A DNA stretch of 64,000 bases from Clarkia xantiana subsp. parviflora (GCA_036873135.1 JAPTYO010000011.1:1906298-1970297), one strand, 5' to 3'; counted from the stretch's first letter, positions 34,195 to 46,512 are shown. Numbers and translations: made by a program. The notes: generated from the letters alone by a model not told the origin.

Positions 34195-36048
34195 ATCTAT
34201 TCCATATATCCGTGTTTTTTACTCATATATGAAACCTATCATCATATATATATATATATACTAATGTGATTACATTTTCTTACTTCAAACAAAGAAATTA
34301 AACTATAATCTTGTTTTACAAATTAATCGTGTGCCCTTATTCCTTCTCTAGAATGGACATTGCATCGACACGCATTGGATATATTCTCGTACTTTATAAC
34401 TAATTATTTTACTCATTAATCATTAATTATAATATGTCCTTGATGTACAACACAAAAGCTAACTTCGTATAATCAATAGTACTAGAGGAATCTCACTTTG
34501 GTATCCTTCATTTTTATATTGCACTCGCCTAACTTAGGCCTTGAATTTTAACTATTATTATACTAAACTTCCGAATTAATTGTAAATTAAATATTATTGG
34601 CTCTTCAGCGTAGCTAGGGCTGAGAAATTAGCTAGACCGATTTAGATTAGAGTAAAATAAGTAATAATATATTACGCGAAACAAGTTAATAAAAAAAATT
34701 ATATTCTCTTTTTACGTGGTTTATATTGTTATATATATTTATTAGAGTATTTTGTATAATATTTTAATATTATAGGACTAAAGTTTAAGTTTTGTAGATG
34801 TGAACACTTATAAAGTTATTATTATTAATTAATTAACGGTCTGATTTCGCATATAAAAAAAAGATTTGTGTCATTCATCCATGCATCTCATATGATTAGG
34901 TAGAAGCCGAAATGTCATTATTCTGACATTCTTTTGCAGGTTCTCATCAATTGTTCATGACATGTTCAACCAATCACAATCTGGAGGTAAGATCGTTAAT
35001 TCCGCTGCATATTAATCTGGTATAATTTTTTCTTACACAATATTATTCAAAAGATTTATAATTTTATCGTACATAACAATAAGTTAGTACTTCTTATAAC
35101 TACACAAATTAAATTGAATTCTAACTCGAATTTTTAGTTAACTTATAATAATAAAATAACAATAATAATGAAACTAATGTTTCCTATATTTAGGAACATC
35201 ATGAGAAGATAGACGTTTAGCTAATTGACTATTAACTAAACCATTAATTAATTAATTAATAATTAAACCAATATTATATATATATATATATAGTTAAATA
35301 ATGGTGTGTGGGGGTTGGATTCTGTTTTAGTAAATTTGTCAAATTTGTTCGCCACTAATTAATTTAATAGTATCCACTTGATCTAATCTGTTTGGTAATC
35401 TCAGTGGAGAAAATTGAATAAAACAAATCTTATTTTAAGATAACCAATCATCATGGTAGAAAATATCCTCTCATAATCCACAGAGAGAGATGTAATGTGC
35501 CTTATTTAAATGTGTAGTTTGGGTATTGGATAAGAGGATTATTATATTTAATTTTGCAAATTCTAAATAATTTCATCATTTGGGAGACATGATTGATAAG
35601 AGATATACGCTCCTTCATATATATTATAACAATTGATTTCATAACTTTTATATGCGCGTAATATCATCGTGAGAATGTTATAATAATATGATTAAATAAA
35701 TTCCAAAATTTATATGGTAGTATAATTAGAGCACTTATGGTGCTCACAAGCTTGTGTTATGTTATTATATGCACTTTCCTATTTCTATATAGCATCTTCA
35801 ACTTTTATATTCCTCCTTACAAATGGTTAAGGATGCAGACTGGATAGAATGCACAAAAACTACTTAATTCAAAGAATATTGAGAATTTGATGCAAAATTG
35901 AAGAAAATTTCGATTTTTTCATTAATCAATTAATGTTGAATGTAAACGACGTCTAACAGAGTTCAAATCTTAAAAACAAAAACCCTAACCCTAGAAAAAA
36001 ATTTAAAATTAAAAACTAAGTCCAAACAAAACCGATAAATTACAAAAA
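34195..36048. other. AT-rich intergenic with a possible orphan exon pair
   Basis: Mostly AT-rich. At 34941-34987 a segment bounded by ttttgcag and gtaagatc can join in frame to 35195-35220 after tatatttag, ending in a stop (peptide ...NLEEHHEKIDV). This may be the end of a lost gene or chance. A TA run lies at 35277-35293. Confidence 0.3.
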
Positions 36049-36560
36049 AAGACCTAAATAAACCTAAATTGCGATTTTGGCCTCTAACCGAAGAAATATG
36101 GCCGAAAAATATCGTATCCCGTGGCGAACTATGGGTATTTCTCGTGCCGCCGTTTCCGTATGAAAAACTCTGTTGGCGCCAAAATCCGACACTTGAAAGT
36201 CTTGGACCAAAAATCGCAGAATTAGTCAATTCCGCCTGCATAAGTAAAACTATCGACCCGAGTCACTTCGATTTGATACGATATGATCGTTTGAAACTTG
36301 TTATCGTAATTACCTAAATAAACTTAAATTGCACTTTTGACCATCTAACCAAATGAATTTGGCCGAAAAACATAGTATTCCATGGTCTACTATGAGTATT
36401 GCTCAGACCGCCGTTTCCGTATGAAAAACTATATTCACCCGCCAATATCCAACACTTGAAAATCTGAGATCGAAAATTGCAGAATTAGTCAATTCCGCCC
36501 GCATAAGTTAAACTCTCCACCCGAGTCACTTCGATACGATATGTTCGTTTGAAACTTGTT
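36049..36560. repeat. Tandem pair of a dispersed repeat family
   Basis: Two units of about 259 bp start cctaaataaacctaaattgc (36053) and cctaaataaacttaaattgc (36312). Each contains ccgccgtttccgtatgaaaa, then cgcagaattagtcaattccgcc. Related single copies are at 40880-41115 and 46610-46840. The family is unclassified; the conserved ccgcctgcat end resembles a retroelement tail. Confidence 0.7.
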
Positions 36561-38140
36561 ATTGTAACTATCGAAATAAAGATATGATGGAGCTCGAAGA
36601 TTTGGCTATGATATATATATATATATGCTATGCTAGTGTATATATATATATATATATATATGGATCAAAGAATCGAACTTCGTAGAGCATGCTTTAAAAG
36701 GAATATAATCTATTACATTCCATTTACATTCTATATTGCATTGGATTGCATTGAGAGAATTGCTTACATAAGCACACTTATTAATTCTTTTATCTCTATA
36801 CTTTGTGCGTTTCCACTGTGCAAATAGATAGATATCCACAAAGACAAAACTCTCTATGACCCACACAACAAATCCACTTGTTTTATCGTGACGATTGTAG
36901 TAGGGACGAATTTAATTATGAATATAGTTTAGTGAAAAAAAATAAATTTGGAACAGGCTAAACAATTAAAGTAAAAATATTTTATAAGACCATAAAAAAT
37001 AAAACATTTTCCAGGTCTAAAGTTGTAAACGATGGAAACAAATGAATTTAAATTTTAAATACGCATTAGAATTAATTTCTAAGATGCTATAGCACCTTTC
37101 ATAAAAATAAATAACATTTTATAATTTTAATCTCTATAAAAAAAAATTATAGCATTTAATTCACTATAATATTATTTACTCTCGTAATTTTTTCTAAGTT
37201 ATTTTGATTTTTTCATGTGAAATAAAGATGAAAACATTCAGAATAATATATGATATCATATATTTATAACTTACGCACATTACTATAACCAATTAATTAA
37301 CAACAAGGTAAATATGTTATATATTAGTGTATTATTTTTTTATTTATAAAAAACTGTGCGTTAATAAAAAAAAATGTTAATGAATAGTATGAAAATAAAT
37401 TGTTATACATAAATGAATAACAGAATTAGTTGCAGGAGTTTAATATATAGTATGAATATAAATTAGCTAAACATAATAAATGAATAACAGAATCTGTTGC
37501 ACCAAAAAAAGAATAACAGAATCATGTGTACACAATGTTTCATGAGCTACCCATTTAAGCAAAACCTGTTTTTGTGTATTATTTTGTAAAGCCAAGATTC
37601 CTCATTACATAAACATATTTTATAGTAAGAATTTATGAAGATAACTAACAATATTATATGATGGATGTTAAATATATTAAGAATTCGCGACATACCCATT
37701 TAATTTTTTTAATACTTTTAAGTCATATCATACATGTATCTATCTTTGTATTACTATTTAGGAATCGAATTATGGAAGGGGAAAAGTAAATGCAACCAAT
37801 TGTCACATGTGAATTATATTCTACATAATAATAAAAATGAAAAAGCTAATTAATGTGAATAATTCTCTTTGGAGAGATAATACATGGCCATGATCACTAC
37901 TATTTACTAAATATAAATATATCATCCCATACAACTAATATCCTAATCCAGTATAGTTATGATTTCGAGTTAGAAAAATATTCAACTTATAGTTATGAAT
38001 TCGAGTTTTATAATATATTCATGATCAACACTTTATTTTTTATGGGAGCTGATTTATTATGAACGAGAAATATTTGAAGTATAGAAAAACATACTACGCA
38101 TGATGTTTTCCTGATGAGAAACACAACTAAAAAACTCACA
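36561..38140. other. AT-rich intergenic
   Basis: TA microsatellites at about 36610-36660, followed by AT-rich DNA. Near 37390-37510 the phrase agtatgaa..taaattg..aataaatgaataacagaat repeats two to three times with a period of about 70 bp. No gene was recognised. Confidence 0.35.
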
Positions 38141-38144
38141 CGTA

Positions 38145-38385
38145 TTTTATTTTATTTCCTGCGGGGTGATCATATATTTGTGGGTCCTCATCGGGAGAAC
38201 GTCACCCATAGAATACTTACTCCACGCCTAAACTAATACTCACTCGCACCGATGTCAGCTTGTAATGAATAAACTGTTGATCATGGATATCTTTTCATTC
38301 TCATGTCACCAACGGGATTTGAACCCCTAATCTATAATTAAATGATGAAATGCTGAACTATTAAACCATATTATATGGTTACACA
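38145..38385 (-). mobile_element. tRNA-derived SINE (minus strand)
   Basis: On the minus strand, an A-box-like tggtttaatagttcagca (38351-38368) is followed about 30 bases later by the B box ggttcaaatcc (38315-38325) and a tRNA-unrelated tail. This matches the internal RNA polymerase III promoter of plant SINEs. The exact ends are uncertain. It lies about 160 bp ahead of the GDU start. Confidence 0.55.
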
Positions 38386-38459
38386 TGGAATTTGATCCCA
38401 ATGGATGAAACCTCATCACATTCCATACAAAGGGACCCAAAACCACTTTTCATTTCCTT

Positions 38460-38467
38460 TATAAATA
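38460..38467 (+). promoter_or_regulatory. TATA box of the GDU gene
   Basis: tataaata lies 89 bp before the start codon of the GDU gene, with a CT-rich leader between (ccctctacacaacctttcc). Confidence 0.7.
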
Positions 38468-38548
38468 CCCTCTACACAACCTTTCCTTTTGCATCATCTC
38501 CATCACTACATCCCAATCTATCTAAACTTTCTTTCTAAGCAATAAGCC

Positions 38549-39010
38549 ATGGCAGCAGCAAGAGGCCATTTCAACTTGACACAAACCCCAAACACCACTT
38601 CCGAAGCAACATGGCGGCACTCGCCGGTGCCCTACCTCTTCGGAGGCTTAGCCGCAATGCTAGGGTTAATCGCCTTCGCGTTATTAATCCTCGCGTGCTC
38701 CTATTGGAAGCTTTCAGGCAACTTCGGCGACTCAGAGGAGGATCTAGAATCCGGCCAGGGGAAAGAACACGATGACTTGCCGGCCAAGAAAACTGTTTTC
38801 GAAGAAAAGGTGTTAGTGATCATGGCGGGTGAGAAAAACCCGACTTTTATCGCCACTCCGGTGACTAGTCGGTCATCTTCGTTCGGTGATAGCTCTTCGA
38901 TGTGTACTTGCGAAAGTGTCGGCCATAGCGGGAAGTTGGAGGTGGTTGACGAGGATACGAAGCCGGTGACCGAACCGTCGTCGGAGAATGATGAAGCACG
39001 TAGGGTTTAA
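38549..39010 (+). CDS. GDU: GLUTAMINE DUMPER (GDU) family protein
   Basis: An intronless 153-residue protein with both family marks. One membrane helix at about 28-52 starts with HSPVPYLFGGLAAMLGLIAF and ends in CSYWKLSG. The VIMAG motif is at 90-94, followed by EKNPTFIATP. GDU proteins are plant-specific plasma-membrane proteins that alter amino acid export; in Arabidopsis they work with the RING ligase LOG2 bound through the VIMAG region. The acidic linker (EEDLESGQGKEHDD) and serine-rich tail are usual. The length is normal (about 110-170). The start is the first ATG after a TATA box. I cannot say which of the GDU paralogues it matches. Confidence 0.93.
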   Translation: MAAARGHFNLTQTPNTTSEATWRHSPVPYLFGGLAAMLGLIAFALLILACSYWKLSGNFGDSEEDLESGQGKEHDDLPAKKTVFEEKVLVIMAGEKNPTFIATPVTSRSSSFGDSSSMCTCESVGHSGKLEVVDEDTKPVTEPSSENDEARRV

Positions 39011-39041
39011 GACGAAACGTTTCGGAAAAACGTAGTTTTGA

Positions 39042-39076
39042 CTTTTAGCGACGGAATTATTTCCGTCGCTAAATGG
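39042..39076 (+). terminator. Stem-loop in the GDU 3' UTR, CACTA-type motif
   Basis: tttagcgacggaa and tccgtcgctaaa form a 12-bp perfect stem with a short loop about 40 bp after the stop. The stem is the same motif as the subterminal repeats of the CACTA element at 26130. It may be a fragment of such an element; a role in ending transcription is only inference. Confidence 0.4.
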
Positions 39077-40879
39077 AGGATTCCGGTATTTGCGATTTAT
39101 GGGTCTTGATCGGGATCAGGTGGATCGCCGGTGATCAAGCGCTGATACGGGCAGATCGAAGAAGGTTTCGATTCTACGAAAGATGATTGTATTTAGACAA
39201 AGATGAAACCACAAATGATGAGTGTTAATTTCTTCAATGTTTGATTCTACAATGTTGCAAGACAAGAAAAAGCGACACATTACTTTTGCTTTGTTCTTTC
39301 TTTTTTGAATTGTATATGTATTTTTCTTTACGTGAATGCTTAAAAAAATTGAATTTGAAATTAAAAATCTTCGAAACAATATAAAGTGGTGCCTGATATT
39401 TGCCAATTTCGTCTAACTTGTTAAGTGGTGCCTGAGATATGCACATGTCCATAATTGAGTGTCTTTCGGACGAATATTTTTTATTTGAAATTTATTTTTC
39501 AAGTTTTTTAAAGCTTTTTCTTGATGTAAGAATTCTGTTTGTAAATTGAAAATTTTCATAAAAATTAATTTTTTTTTTCAAAAGTTCAACTAGAAATTTA
39601 CACAAAAAATGAACCAATACAACAAACAAACTTTACAAGTTTCGTTACAATTAATAACAAATTACATGGAAATTTTCCTCAAAATTCAATTAATAATTTA
39701 AAATTTCATTAAAGTTCAACTAGCGAATTGATTTTATTTTATTTTTTTACTTAAAAAATTCGGCTAGTAATTTACATAAATAATAACGTAAGACAAGAAA
39801 CAACATGCAAGTCTCGTTACCATTTAACAACAATTTAAACTTAGCTAACATATTTTAAATTTGTATAGATTCAGTTAACTTACAATTTATTCTTTTTTTT
39901 TGTCCAACTAAAAGGAATGGGCTAGTAGTGACGGTCTTAGATTCATCTCGTTACATAATGTTCGGGCTTTACTGCTTACGGTCTGTGTTTTTTTCCGACC
40001 AGACTTAACGAACAAACAACGCATGCACTGGTCCCGTCAACGTAACCCCCACAAGCAGCCTAGTATATTAATTAACCTTAAAAACCCTTAATACTAATTT
40101 CAAAGATTAATGCCATATACACTTAAATATTTGGATGTGAAAAGATGACTAATCTACTATAATATCACATATAGGGTAAATTAATAGCGGTTTAAGTATA
40201 CCCATAATTTCAAAATTGACCATTAGTTACCATTAATTATTTTTTATACTATACTAATTAAATTCATGGTTGGGGATACATAGGAAGGGTAGAATTATCA
40301 TGGGATCAAAACCTTAAAAATGAGGGTTATTATTGTCATGTTGGAATCCTACATGTTGGTCACTAGACAAACATGTGTCCTAGTGCAGCACTATCAATTA
40401 TGATATTGATTTTTCACTATAAAGAGATAGTTTCATTTTGGTGGCTTGCATTGAGAAAAGAGTGCCCTTCAACAATCATTGAACCTAAAATGCTATGTGA
40501 AGTAAGCCCACTACTTACACCCCAATTTGATGCCAATGAAAATCCTCTTGGAAACAACTTGTTTTTTCAGGCTCATTATTGACAAAATATCTGATGAAAA
40601 CTTATCAAGATCGCAATGCAGATATTATATAGGAAAAGTATGATAGTGGTATTGCAATTATCTATACAATGAGTGAAAATTGATGTTTTTAGTGTACTTA
40701 ATTGAAAAGTGATGTAGCGTGACGGTGGGATATGAGTACAGAAATTTGAATACTGAAAATCAAACGCAGGGTTGAGGAAAAAACCTCAATTTTCTAATTT
40801 ATCAATAAGTGAATGTAAAATTCGGCCAACAATGTCTTAAATAGAAAACCCTAATCTATGAAAGAACCGAAAATAACGA
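39077..40879. other. 3' flank of GDU and AT-rich intergenic
   Basis: It contains paired motifs gtggtgcctgatatttgcc (39387) and gtggtgcctgagatatgc (39425), remnants of a MITE arm. Otherwise AT-rich. The 69-residue frame near 40373 has no recognisable family. Confidence 0.35.
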
Positions 40880-41115
40880 ACAAGTCCCGAATAAATTGAA
40901 AACTATGAAAAAGACCCGAAATAACATAAAAACGCGATTTTAACCCCATCAGATGATGGAATTTGGCCAAAAAGCAGCGTAATACATGGCGTAGCAGTGA
41001 ATTTGGATCGCAACGCTGTTTTCGCCTGAAAAAAACTAGTCACGCGCCAAAATTCGAACGTTCGCCAAAAAAACACTATTCACGGCAAAAATATTCGAAA
41101 CTACTTGGTTCCGCC
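40880..41115. repeat. Single copy of the dispersed repeat family
   Basis: A diverged relative of 36049-36560 and 46610-46840: aacgcgattttaacc, tttggccaaaaagcagcg, cgctgttttcgcctg and the ccgcctgcatcaa end. The 71-residue frame inside is not a gene. Confidence 0.6.
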
Positions 41116-41209
41116 TGCATCAAAAAGTATTTAGATATAATGAATCGCTATAACTGCTTGATTATTAGGAATTGTTAGTAAACTTCATATTCGGTAACTA
41201 GGAGGGACT

Positions 41210-41623
41210 TGTTAATAATAAAAATACATGCGTCTTAACCAACTGTATCATAAGTCTGAACTTGTGGGTCAAGAAATTCAACACACTATTATACTATATC
41301 AACATCATCCCGGCCACCTCGACCTTTTTACCTCATTTGGGTCGAGTTTTTCTGCTCTGGCCACCTTGGCTGACCTCTTTCGGGTCTAAACAACATAATA
41401 GGCCACCTCGGCTGACCTCAGTTGGGTCTTAAACAACATAATGAGCTTCAAACTCTTTTTAATAGTAAGGTGACATTTTTTTTCATTTAAATCGGTGTCA
41501 CCGGGAATCAAACTCGTGCGCTCTGACACCATGTTAATAATAAAATGTTCGTCTTAACCAACTGTCCCATAAGTCCGAACTTATGGGTGAAAGCATTCAT
41601 CATATTCTTGTACTATATCAACA
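41210..41623 (-). mobile_element. TRIM (miniature LTR retrotransposon)
   Basis: Two short LTRs, 41210-41304 (95 bp) and 41532-41623 (92 bp), both start tgttaataataaaa and end tatcaaca. On the minus strand, the right LTR is followed directly by tggtgtcagagc, a primer-binding site for initiator tRNA-Met (usual form tggtatcagagc). The 227-bp interior has no gene. Flanks ggact and aaact may be a decayed duplication. Confidence 0.85.
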
Positions 41624-41849
41624 AAACTAGGACTACATATATAGATTTGTCTTTTACGGTTGTTTGAAACTTGTCACATTGTCAAGTTCTAGTAACTGTC
41701 ACCACTAACTCAATTTATACTAATTAAGTTAGTTGTCCTCGCTTGGGCGACATGTAGATCCAACATGTAGATCCGGGTATCCAATTGATGTTTGGATTCA
41801 TTAAGAAATATGATTTTGGTAACAGTAGCTAGTTGATAGCCGGGAGGAT

Positions 41850-41938
41850 GTTGAAGTATAAGAGTGTGCCGATGTCTTCACTTAAAAATTCAAACTTATG
41901 AGATAATTGGTTAAGACGCACGTCTTATTCTATATATA
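41850..41938 (-). mobile_element. Probable solo TRIM LTR
   Basis: The complement contains gcgtcttaaccaattatctc and ends acttcaaca, matching the TRIM LTRs at 41210 and 41532 (gcgtcttaaccaactg). Its orientation is opposite to theirs. Boundaries are approximate. Confidence 0.55.
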
Positions 41939-42826
41939 TATATACCTTATAAATATAAGAATCACTAGCTAATAGATATAGAGTGGGATTTCAGTGTACT
42001 ATATGACAATTGACAAAGACATCTTATATATAGTATAGTAATCAACTTGACAATAACAAGACATTCCATTTGCTATCGTCACACAAAAAAAGATGCAAAA
42101 ACTCAAAACATTTTGACACTAGCTAGTTTGTGAGAGCAATACAACATACACTTCCACTTCACTAGTGATTGCCCTAGTTCACACTATATAATATTCCATG
42201 AGAAATAAAATGCATATAAAAAAATCCATTTTTATGTATGATGTTATAATATCTCTTAATGAGAAATGATATACGGTCCGACCATGGTTCGATTGTATTT
42301 AGATAATTAATTATCATGTAAATTGTTAAAACTACAAAACTATCACTTTACAGACAGACCGTCACGGTCGGACTGTGTATCATTTTTCATACTACGTACG
42401 AGTTGTGTTGGAAAACATCCAAATCCCTACATATATCTTTGCTTCAGTTATATGGACGAATTAAATTTTTCACTTTGTGTTTGACATTTTGTAATCTTAT
42501 GTAATTAATCATAAATAAGTAAACACCCTAGTCATAAATGTGAAGCATGAGGTGATCTTATAAACTTAGTAGGGTTTGCAATTATATGACTAAATGATTT
42601 TAAGTGGTACAAATTTATAAAATACGTGCATGGCATATTTAGATTCAGTGTCTAAACAACTCTTATATATATATTTAATATAATAATATAATAATAATAT
42701 ATGTCCAAACAACGCTAACCGTACAAGAATAAAAGAATAAACGTGAGTAGTTGCAGTATATCATTATGTTTTTTTTTTGGCTAATCATAGCTAATTTATT
42801 AAAACATGCCATACTGTTTATGCGTG
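41939..42826. other. AT-rich intergenic
   Basis: A small inverted repeat lies at about 42275-42380 (atacggtccgacc / cggtcggactgtgtat), and a TA run near 41930. Nothing coding is recognisable. Confidence 0.35.
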
Positions 42827-42829
42827 TAA

Positions 42830-43245
42830 GAGCATCCACAGTGGTATTACGTAAAAATTACGTAAACGTGGGTCCTGCATGTTTATTTAAGTAAAGCAAC
42901 ACAAACTATCTACAGTGGTTTTACATAGCATTCCCTAAAAATGGAACCCACACGTAAATTTATGTTTTTACATAAAGCATTCCTTAAATATAAGTAATGC
43001 ACTATGTATTAAGTAACCAATTTTTTATTATAAATTAATTCATTTTATAATTAATGCTAATATTTTATTGGTGGTTGTAGGAAAATTTAATAATAAAATA
43101 TATTTAAGGCATATGTTTAAGTAATACGATTGCAGAGAAAATATATTTTACGTGTATCTTAAATTTATCTATTACTTAAAGTGTATATAAATATCTATGT
43201 AGCAATTTTAAAAAATACAATTTATATAAAACCATTGTGATGCTC
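42830..43245. mobile_element. Tourist-like (PIF/Harbinger) MITE
   Basis: The left end gagcatccacagtggt and the right end accattgtgatgctc are inverted. The 3-bp duplication taa is at 42827-42829 and 43246-43248. Related sequence occurs at 28541 and 29137-30430. No coding capacity. Confidence 0.85.
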
Positions 43246-43685
43246 TAATAAGATTTAGCATATCATTGTTTTATGTGTCTTTTGCTAGGCCTAATAATAG
43301 GACAAAACATCTCAAGTTGATGGGCTGTACTAGGCCTAGAAATACTGAAGATATGGCCTTTTCTTTAAATTTTCATAAGTCAAAACATATGAACAAAACA
43401 TTAGCACACTCTTATAGTTTACAATTTAATATATTTTATTTCATAATATTTCAACATTAATTAATATAGTTTGTTCCCTAATATTTAACACAATCAACCT
43501 CTCAATAATAAACGAGTAAAAGACACAAAGAGCCGGCCAACGTCGGCTTGGCATCTGCCACATGGCAAGAAAATAGCCAATCGAAATGACGTAAGCATTA
43601 CTGGAACACCAATCATAAATCCAAATTAAAATAAAAAACCTCTATATACTTTGAGAAACTTCTTAAACTAGCAAATTAGCAAACT

Positions 43686-46158
43686 ATGGGATCATCTCTG
43701 GGTTGGTGCAATTCGAAGAAAGTCGAAGATCGGTACGACGCGTATATCGATCTCGTAAATATTTGTGAAAAGTTGTAATATATTGTTAAGATTATGAACT
43801 TTTTCATTGAATGTGTATATTGGTGAAGCTTGAGTACAGAGAATAATGGAGGAGAAAACCCTAATTCATGGAGGATATTCACATACAAGGAGCTTCATGC
43901 AGCTACCAATGGCTTCAGTGACGACAACAAGCTCGGAGAAGGCGGTTTCGATAGTGTTTATTGGGGCAAGACCGGCGACGGTCTCCAGGTATATATACTG
44001 TCGATTTATCTGATGCGGTATTCTTATAAGGATTAAGCTAAATTGCAGTCAATTGTAAATTCTTATATGTAACAGCTTCTCTTTCTATAACTAACACCTG
44101 TAACCAGTCGACTGTTTTTTAACAAAGTCAATATATTTCCGATATCTAACCCTCTAAAGAAAGAAACCACATAAATGAAGTCTTGAAGTGCTTCATGTTA
44201 GGGTTGGAAAACTAAATCGGTCCAGAACTGGTCCTGAACCAGATCGTTTGGAACTGGTCCAGCCCGGAACAGTTCCAAACAGATCATGTGTTACGTGTAG
44301 ATAAGGGGTGACTATTAGGGCTGGCAATTCGTGCGGGCCGTGCGGGTTTGTATCGTTCCAGGTTCGTGTCGTGTCCTGGGGGTCAGCCCAAAAACGGCCC
44401 AAGCCGGCCCAACATGAAAAACCAGCACAAAAAACCTATAGTAAATTGAATAAAAAAATTAATATTTAACGCTTTTAGTTTAAAACATCGTGTTATATTG
44501 TGTTATCGTGTCGTGTCACTAATATCAAACTCAAACCCGTAATTTTCGTGTCGGTCCATCGTGCCGAGCTCGAATTGCCAGCCCTAGTGACCAATCCAAT
44601 CTGTTAGTATACTTATGTGGAACATATTCTGTTTTGGACCGGAACTGATTTTGAATCGGACCGGAACTGGTTTTAGACTGATTTTTTATTTTTTAAATTT
44701 AGTGGAAATCTTCATAAAAAAAACTGTCTGAACCGATAAAAACTGGTTTCAAACAGACCAATTTTTCTATACTAAACCAAAGAAAAAAAAATCAAAACTA
44801 TTTAAACCAGTTCTGATCTGGGTCGTCGGAACCGGTCCGGCCGGACCGGTTCCATGCCGGCCATCCCTAGGTTGCTAGCTTTATATCCTATACAAGAGTA
44901 GAGACGTTACAATTCCAACACATCTTATAATTAATGCTTAATTTGCTTCGTCTTATATATGTATGGATTGTTGTATCTACGTACACTTAAGTTTGGCATG
45001 CATTAATATCTGCAGATTGCTGTGAAGAAGTTGAAGGCGATGAACTTGAAAGCAGAGATGGAATTCGCGGTTGAAGTGGAGGTGCTAGGAAGGGTGAAGC
45101 ACAAAAATCTGTTGAATTTGAGAGGGTATTGCGTCGGGACCGATCAACGGCTCATAGTCTACGATTACATGCCGAACCTCAGCCTTCTCTCCCACATCCA
45201 CGGCCAGTTCGCCTCGGATGGGCAACTCGATTGGAAGAAAAGGATGAGTATCACCATTGGTTCTGCCGAAGGATTACGGTACTAATATCTCACACGTAGA
45301 TCGTACCATTATACGTGTATACGTAATGGTCTAGATATTCGTTAGAACATCTGATTCAGCTCTGATACCACTTGTTGGAAACGTATCTGTAACTGTATTA
45401 TTGTACAATTGATTCAATCTTAACAATGTTGTAGGTATTTGCACCACGAGGTGACGCCGCACATCATCCACAGGGACGTAAAGGCGAGCAACGTTCTCTT
45501 GGACTCCGACTTTCAGCCTCTTGTGGCGGATTTCGGGTTCGCGAAGCTAATCCCTGAAGGTGTGAGCCATATGACCACAAGGGTCAAGGGAACTTTGGGT
45601 TACTTAGCTCCAGAGTACGCAATGTGGGGAAAAGTCTCAGACAGTTGCGATGTATACAGTTTCGGAATCCTGCTACTTGAGATTATCACAGGAAGGAAAC
45701 CTATTGAGAAACTCCCCGGAGGAATTAAAAGAACGGTAACTGAATGGGCGGAACCGTTGATTAATAAAGGACGGTTCCGCGACATGGCAGATCCAAAACT
45801 ACGAGGGAATTTCGATGAGGTGGAACTCATACAGGCCGTCCACGTGGCGGCGCTATGTGTTCAGAGTGAGGCCGAGAAGAGGCCCACCATGAAGGAAGTG
45901 GTGAGCCTCTTGAAAGGGCAAGACCCTAAGTTGGGTTACTTGAGATTAGATAAAGAGAAAGAGATGAGGATGGAGAGTGTTAAGTATAGGGATGACTTGG
46001 TGTCACTTGACCAAGCTAGTGATGGACCAATGGAAGGTTTGGATATTATGATGATGAGGAAAATGAGGGAGAGAGTAGTGCTTATGGAGTATTTGGGGCA
46101 ATGGAAGTGCAAAAAATGCAAGATCCTTATCAAAGGTTTGGAAATAGGAGAGTGGTAG
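43686..46158 (+). CDS. PTI1-like receptor-like cytoplasmic kinase (At3g15890 type), 4 exons
   Basis: Exons 43686-43732, 43829-43988, 45016-45278 and 45435-46158 join in frame to 1194 bp (397 residues). The kinase domain begins at WRIFTYKELHAATNGF. The ATP lysine is K73 (IAVKKLK), the catalytic site HRDVK has D171, DFG has D189, and APEYAMWG follows. It is an RD kinase. The N-terminus MGSSLGWC allows myristoylation at G2 and palmitoylation at C8, so membrane attachment is likely. It resembles Arabidopsis At3g15890. The glycine loop reads GEGGFDSVYWG: the third glycine is aspartate (D57). The C-terminal tail after the kinase domain (about 70 residues) is longer than usual. Intron 2 holds nested hAT elements and intron 3 a PBS-like retroelement scrap. 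Confidence 0.88.
44199..44869. mobile_element. hAT-like element in kinase intron 2 (outer)
   Basis: It starts tagggttggaaaac and ends ggccggcatggaaccgg-type complement, right end ccatcccta. The interior has aactggtcc/accggttcc motifs like the elements at 21074 and 29161. The target duplication is not recognisable. A second hAT element is inserted at 44316-44586. Confidence 0.65.
44316..44586. mobile_element. hAT MITE nested inside the first (inner)
   Basis: The ends tagggctggcaattcg and cgaattgccagcccta are perfectly inverted over 16 bp. Flanking 8-mers gtgactat (44308-44315) and gtgaccaa (44587-44594) agree at 6 of 8 positions. The length is 271 bp, with gtgtcgtg-type repeats inside. Confidence 0.85.
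45357..45392 (-). mobile_element. LTR-retroelement scrap with primer-binding site, kinase intron 3
   Basis: On the minus strand, caacaagtggtatcagagct reads as an LTR end, a short gap and a primer-binding site for initiator tRNA-Met. The intron is only 156 bp, so this is a remnant, not an element. Confidence 0.45.
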
Positions 46159-46472
46159 AAAAATATATGTGACATATTGGTTTATTTATGTTGTTGAGGT
46201 TTCAACTTGTTAAAGTTTGGTTCTTATTCTCTTTTCATTTGAATTAATGGGGTTTCCTTTTATTATGGACTTTGATGATTGTTTGATGCATTGTATATAA
46301 GCAATAGTCATTTTCTGATATGAGTGGTTATTCAAATTTGCATGTGTTAGACAAATCATCAATTGTCATAAATCAAACCCAAGCAAGGCTCTACACAGTT
46401 TGATCTAATTTAGCACCCAAAAAAAATGATTTGATTAAACAGATCAAAACTGTTGTATATATTAACAAAAAT

Positions 46473-46512
46473 GTTGATATGGCCGAGTTGGTCTAAGGCG
46501 CCAGATTAAGGT

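Noticed and set aside
40373..40582. 69-residue plus-strand frame
   Set aside because: No motif, no splice support, no recognisable family; probably random or an old fragment.
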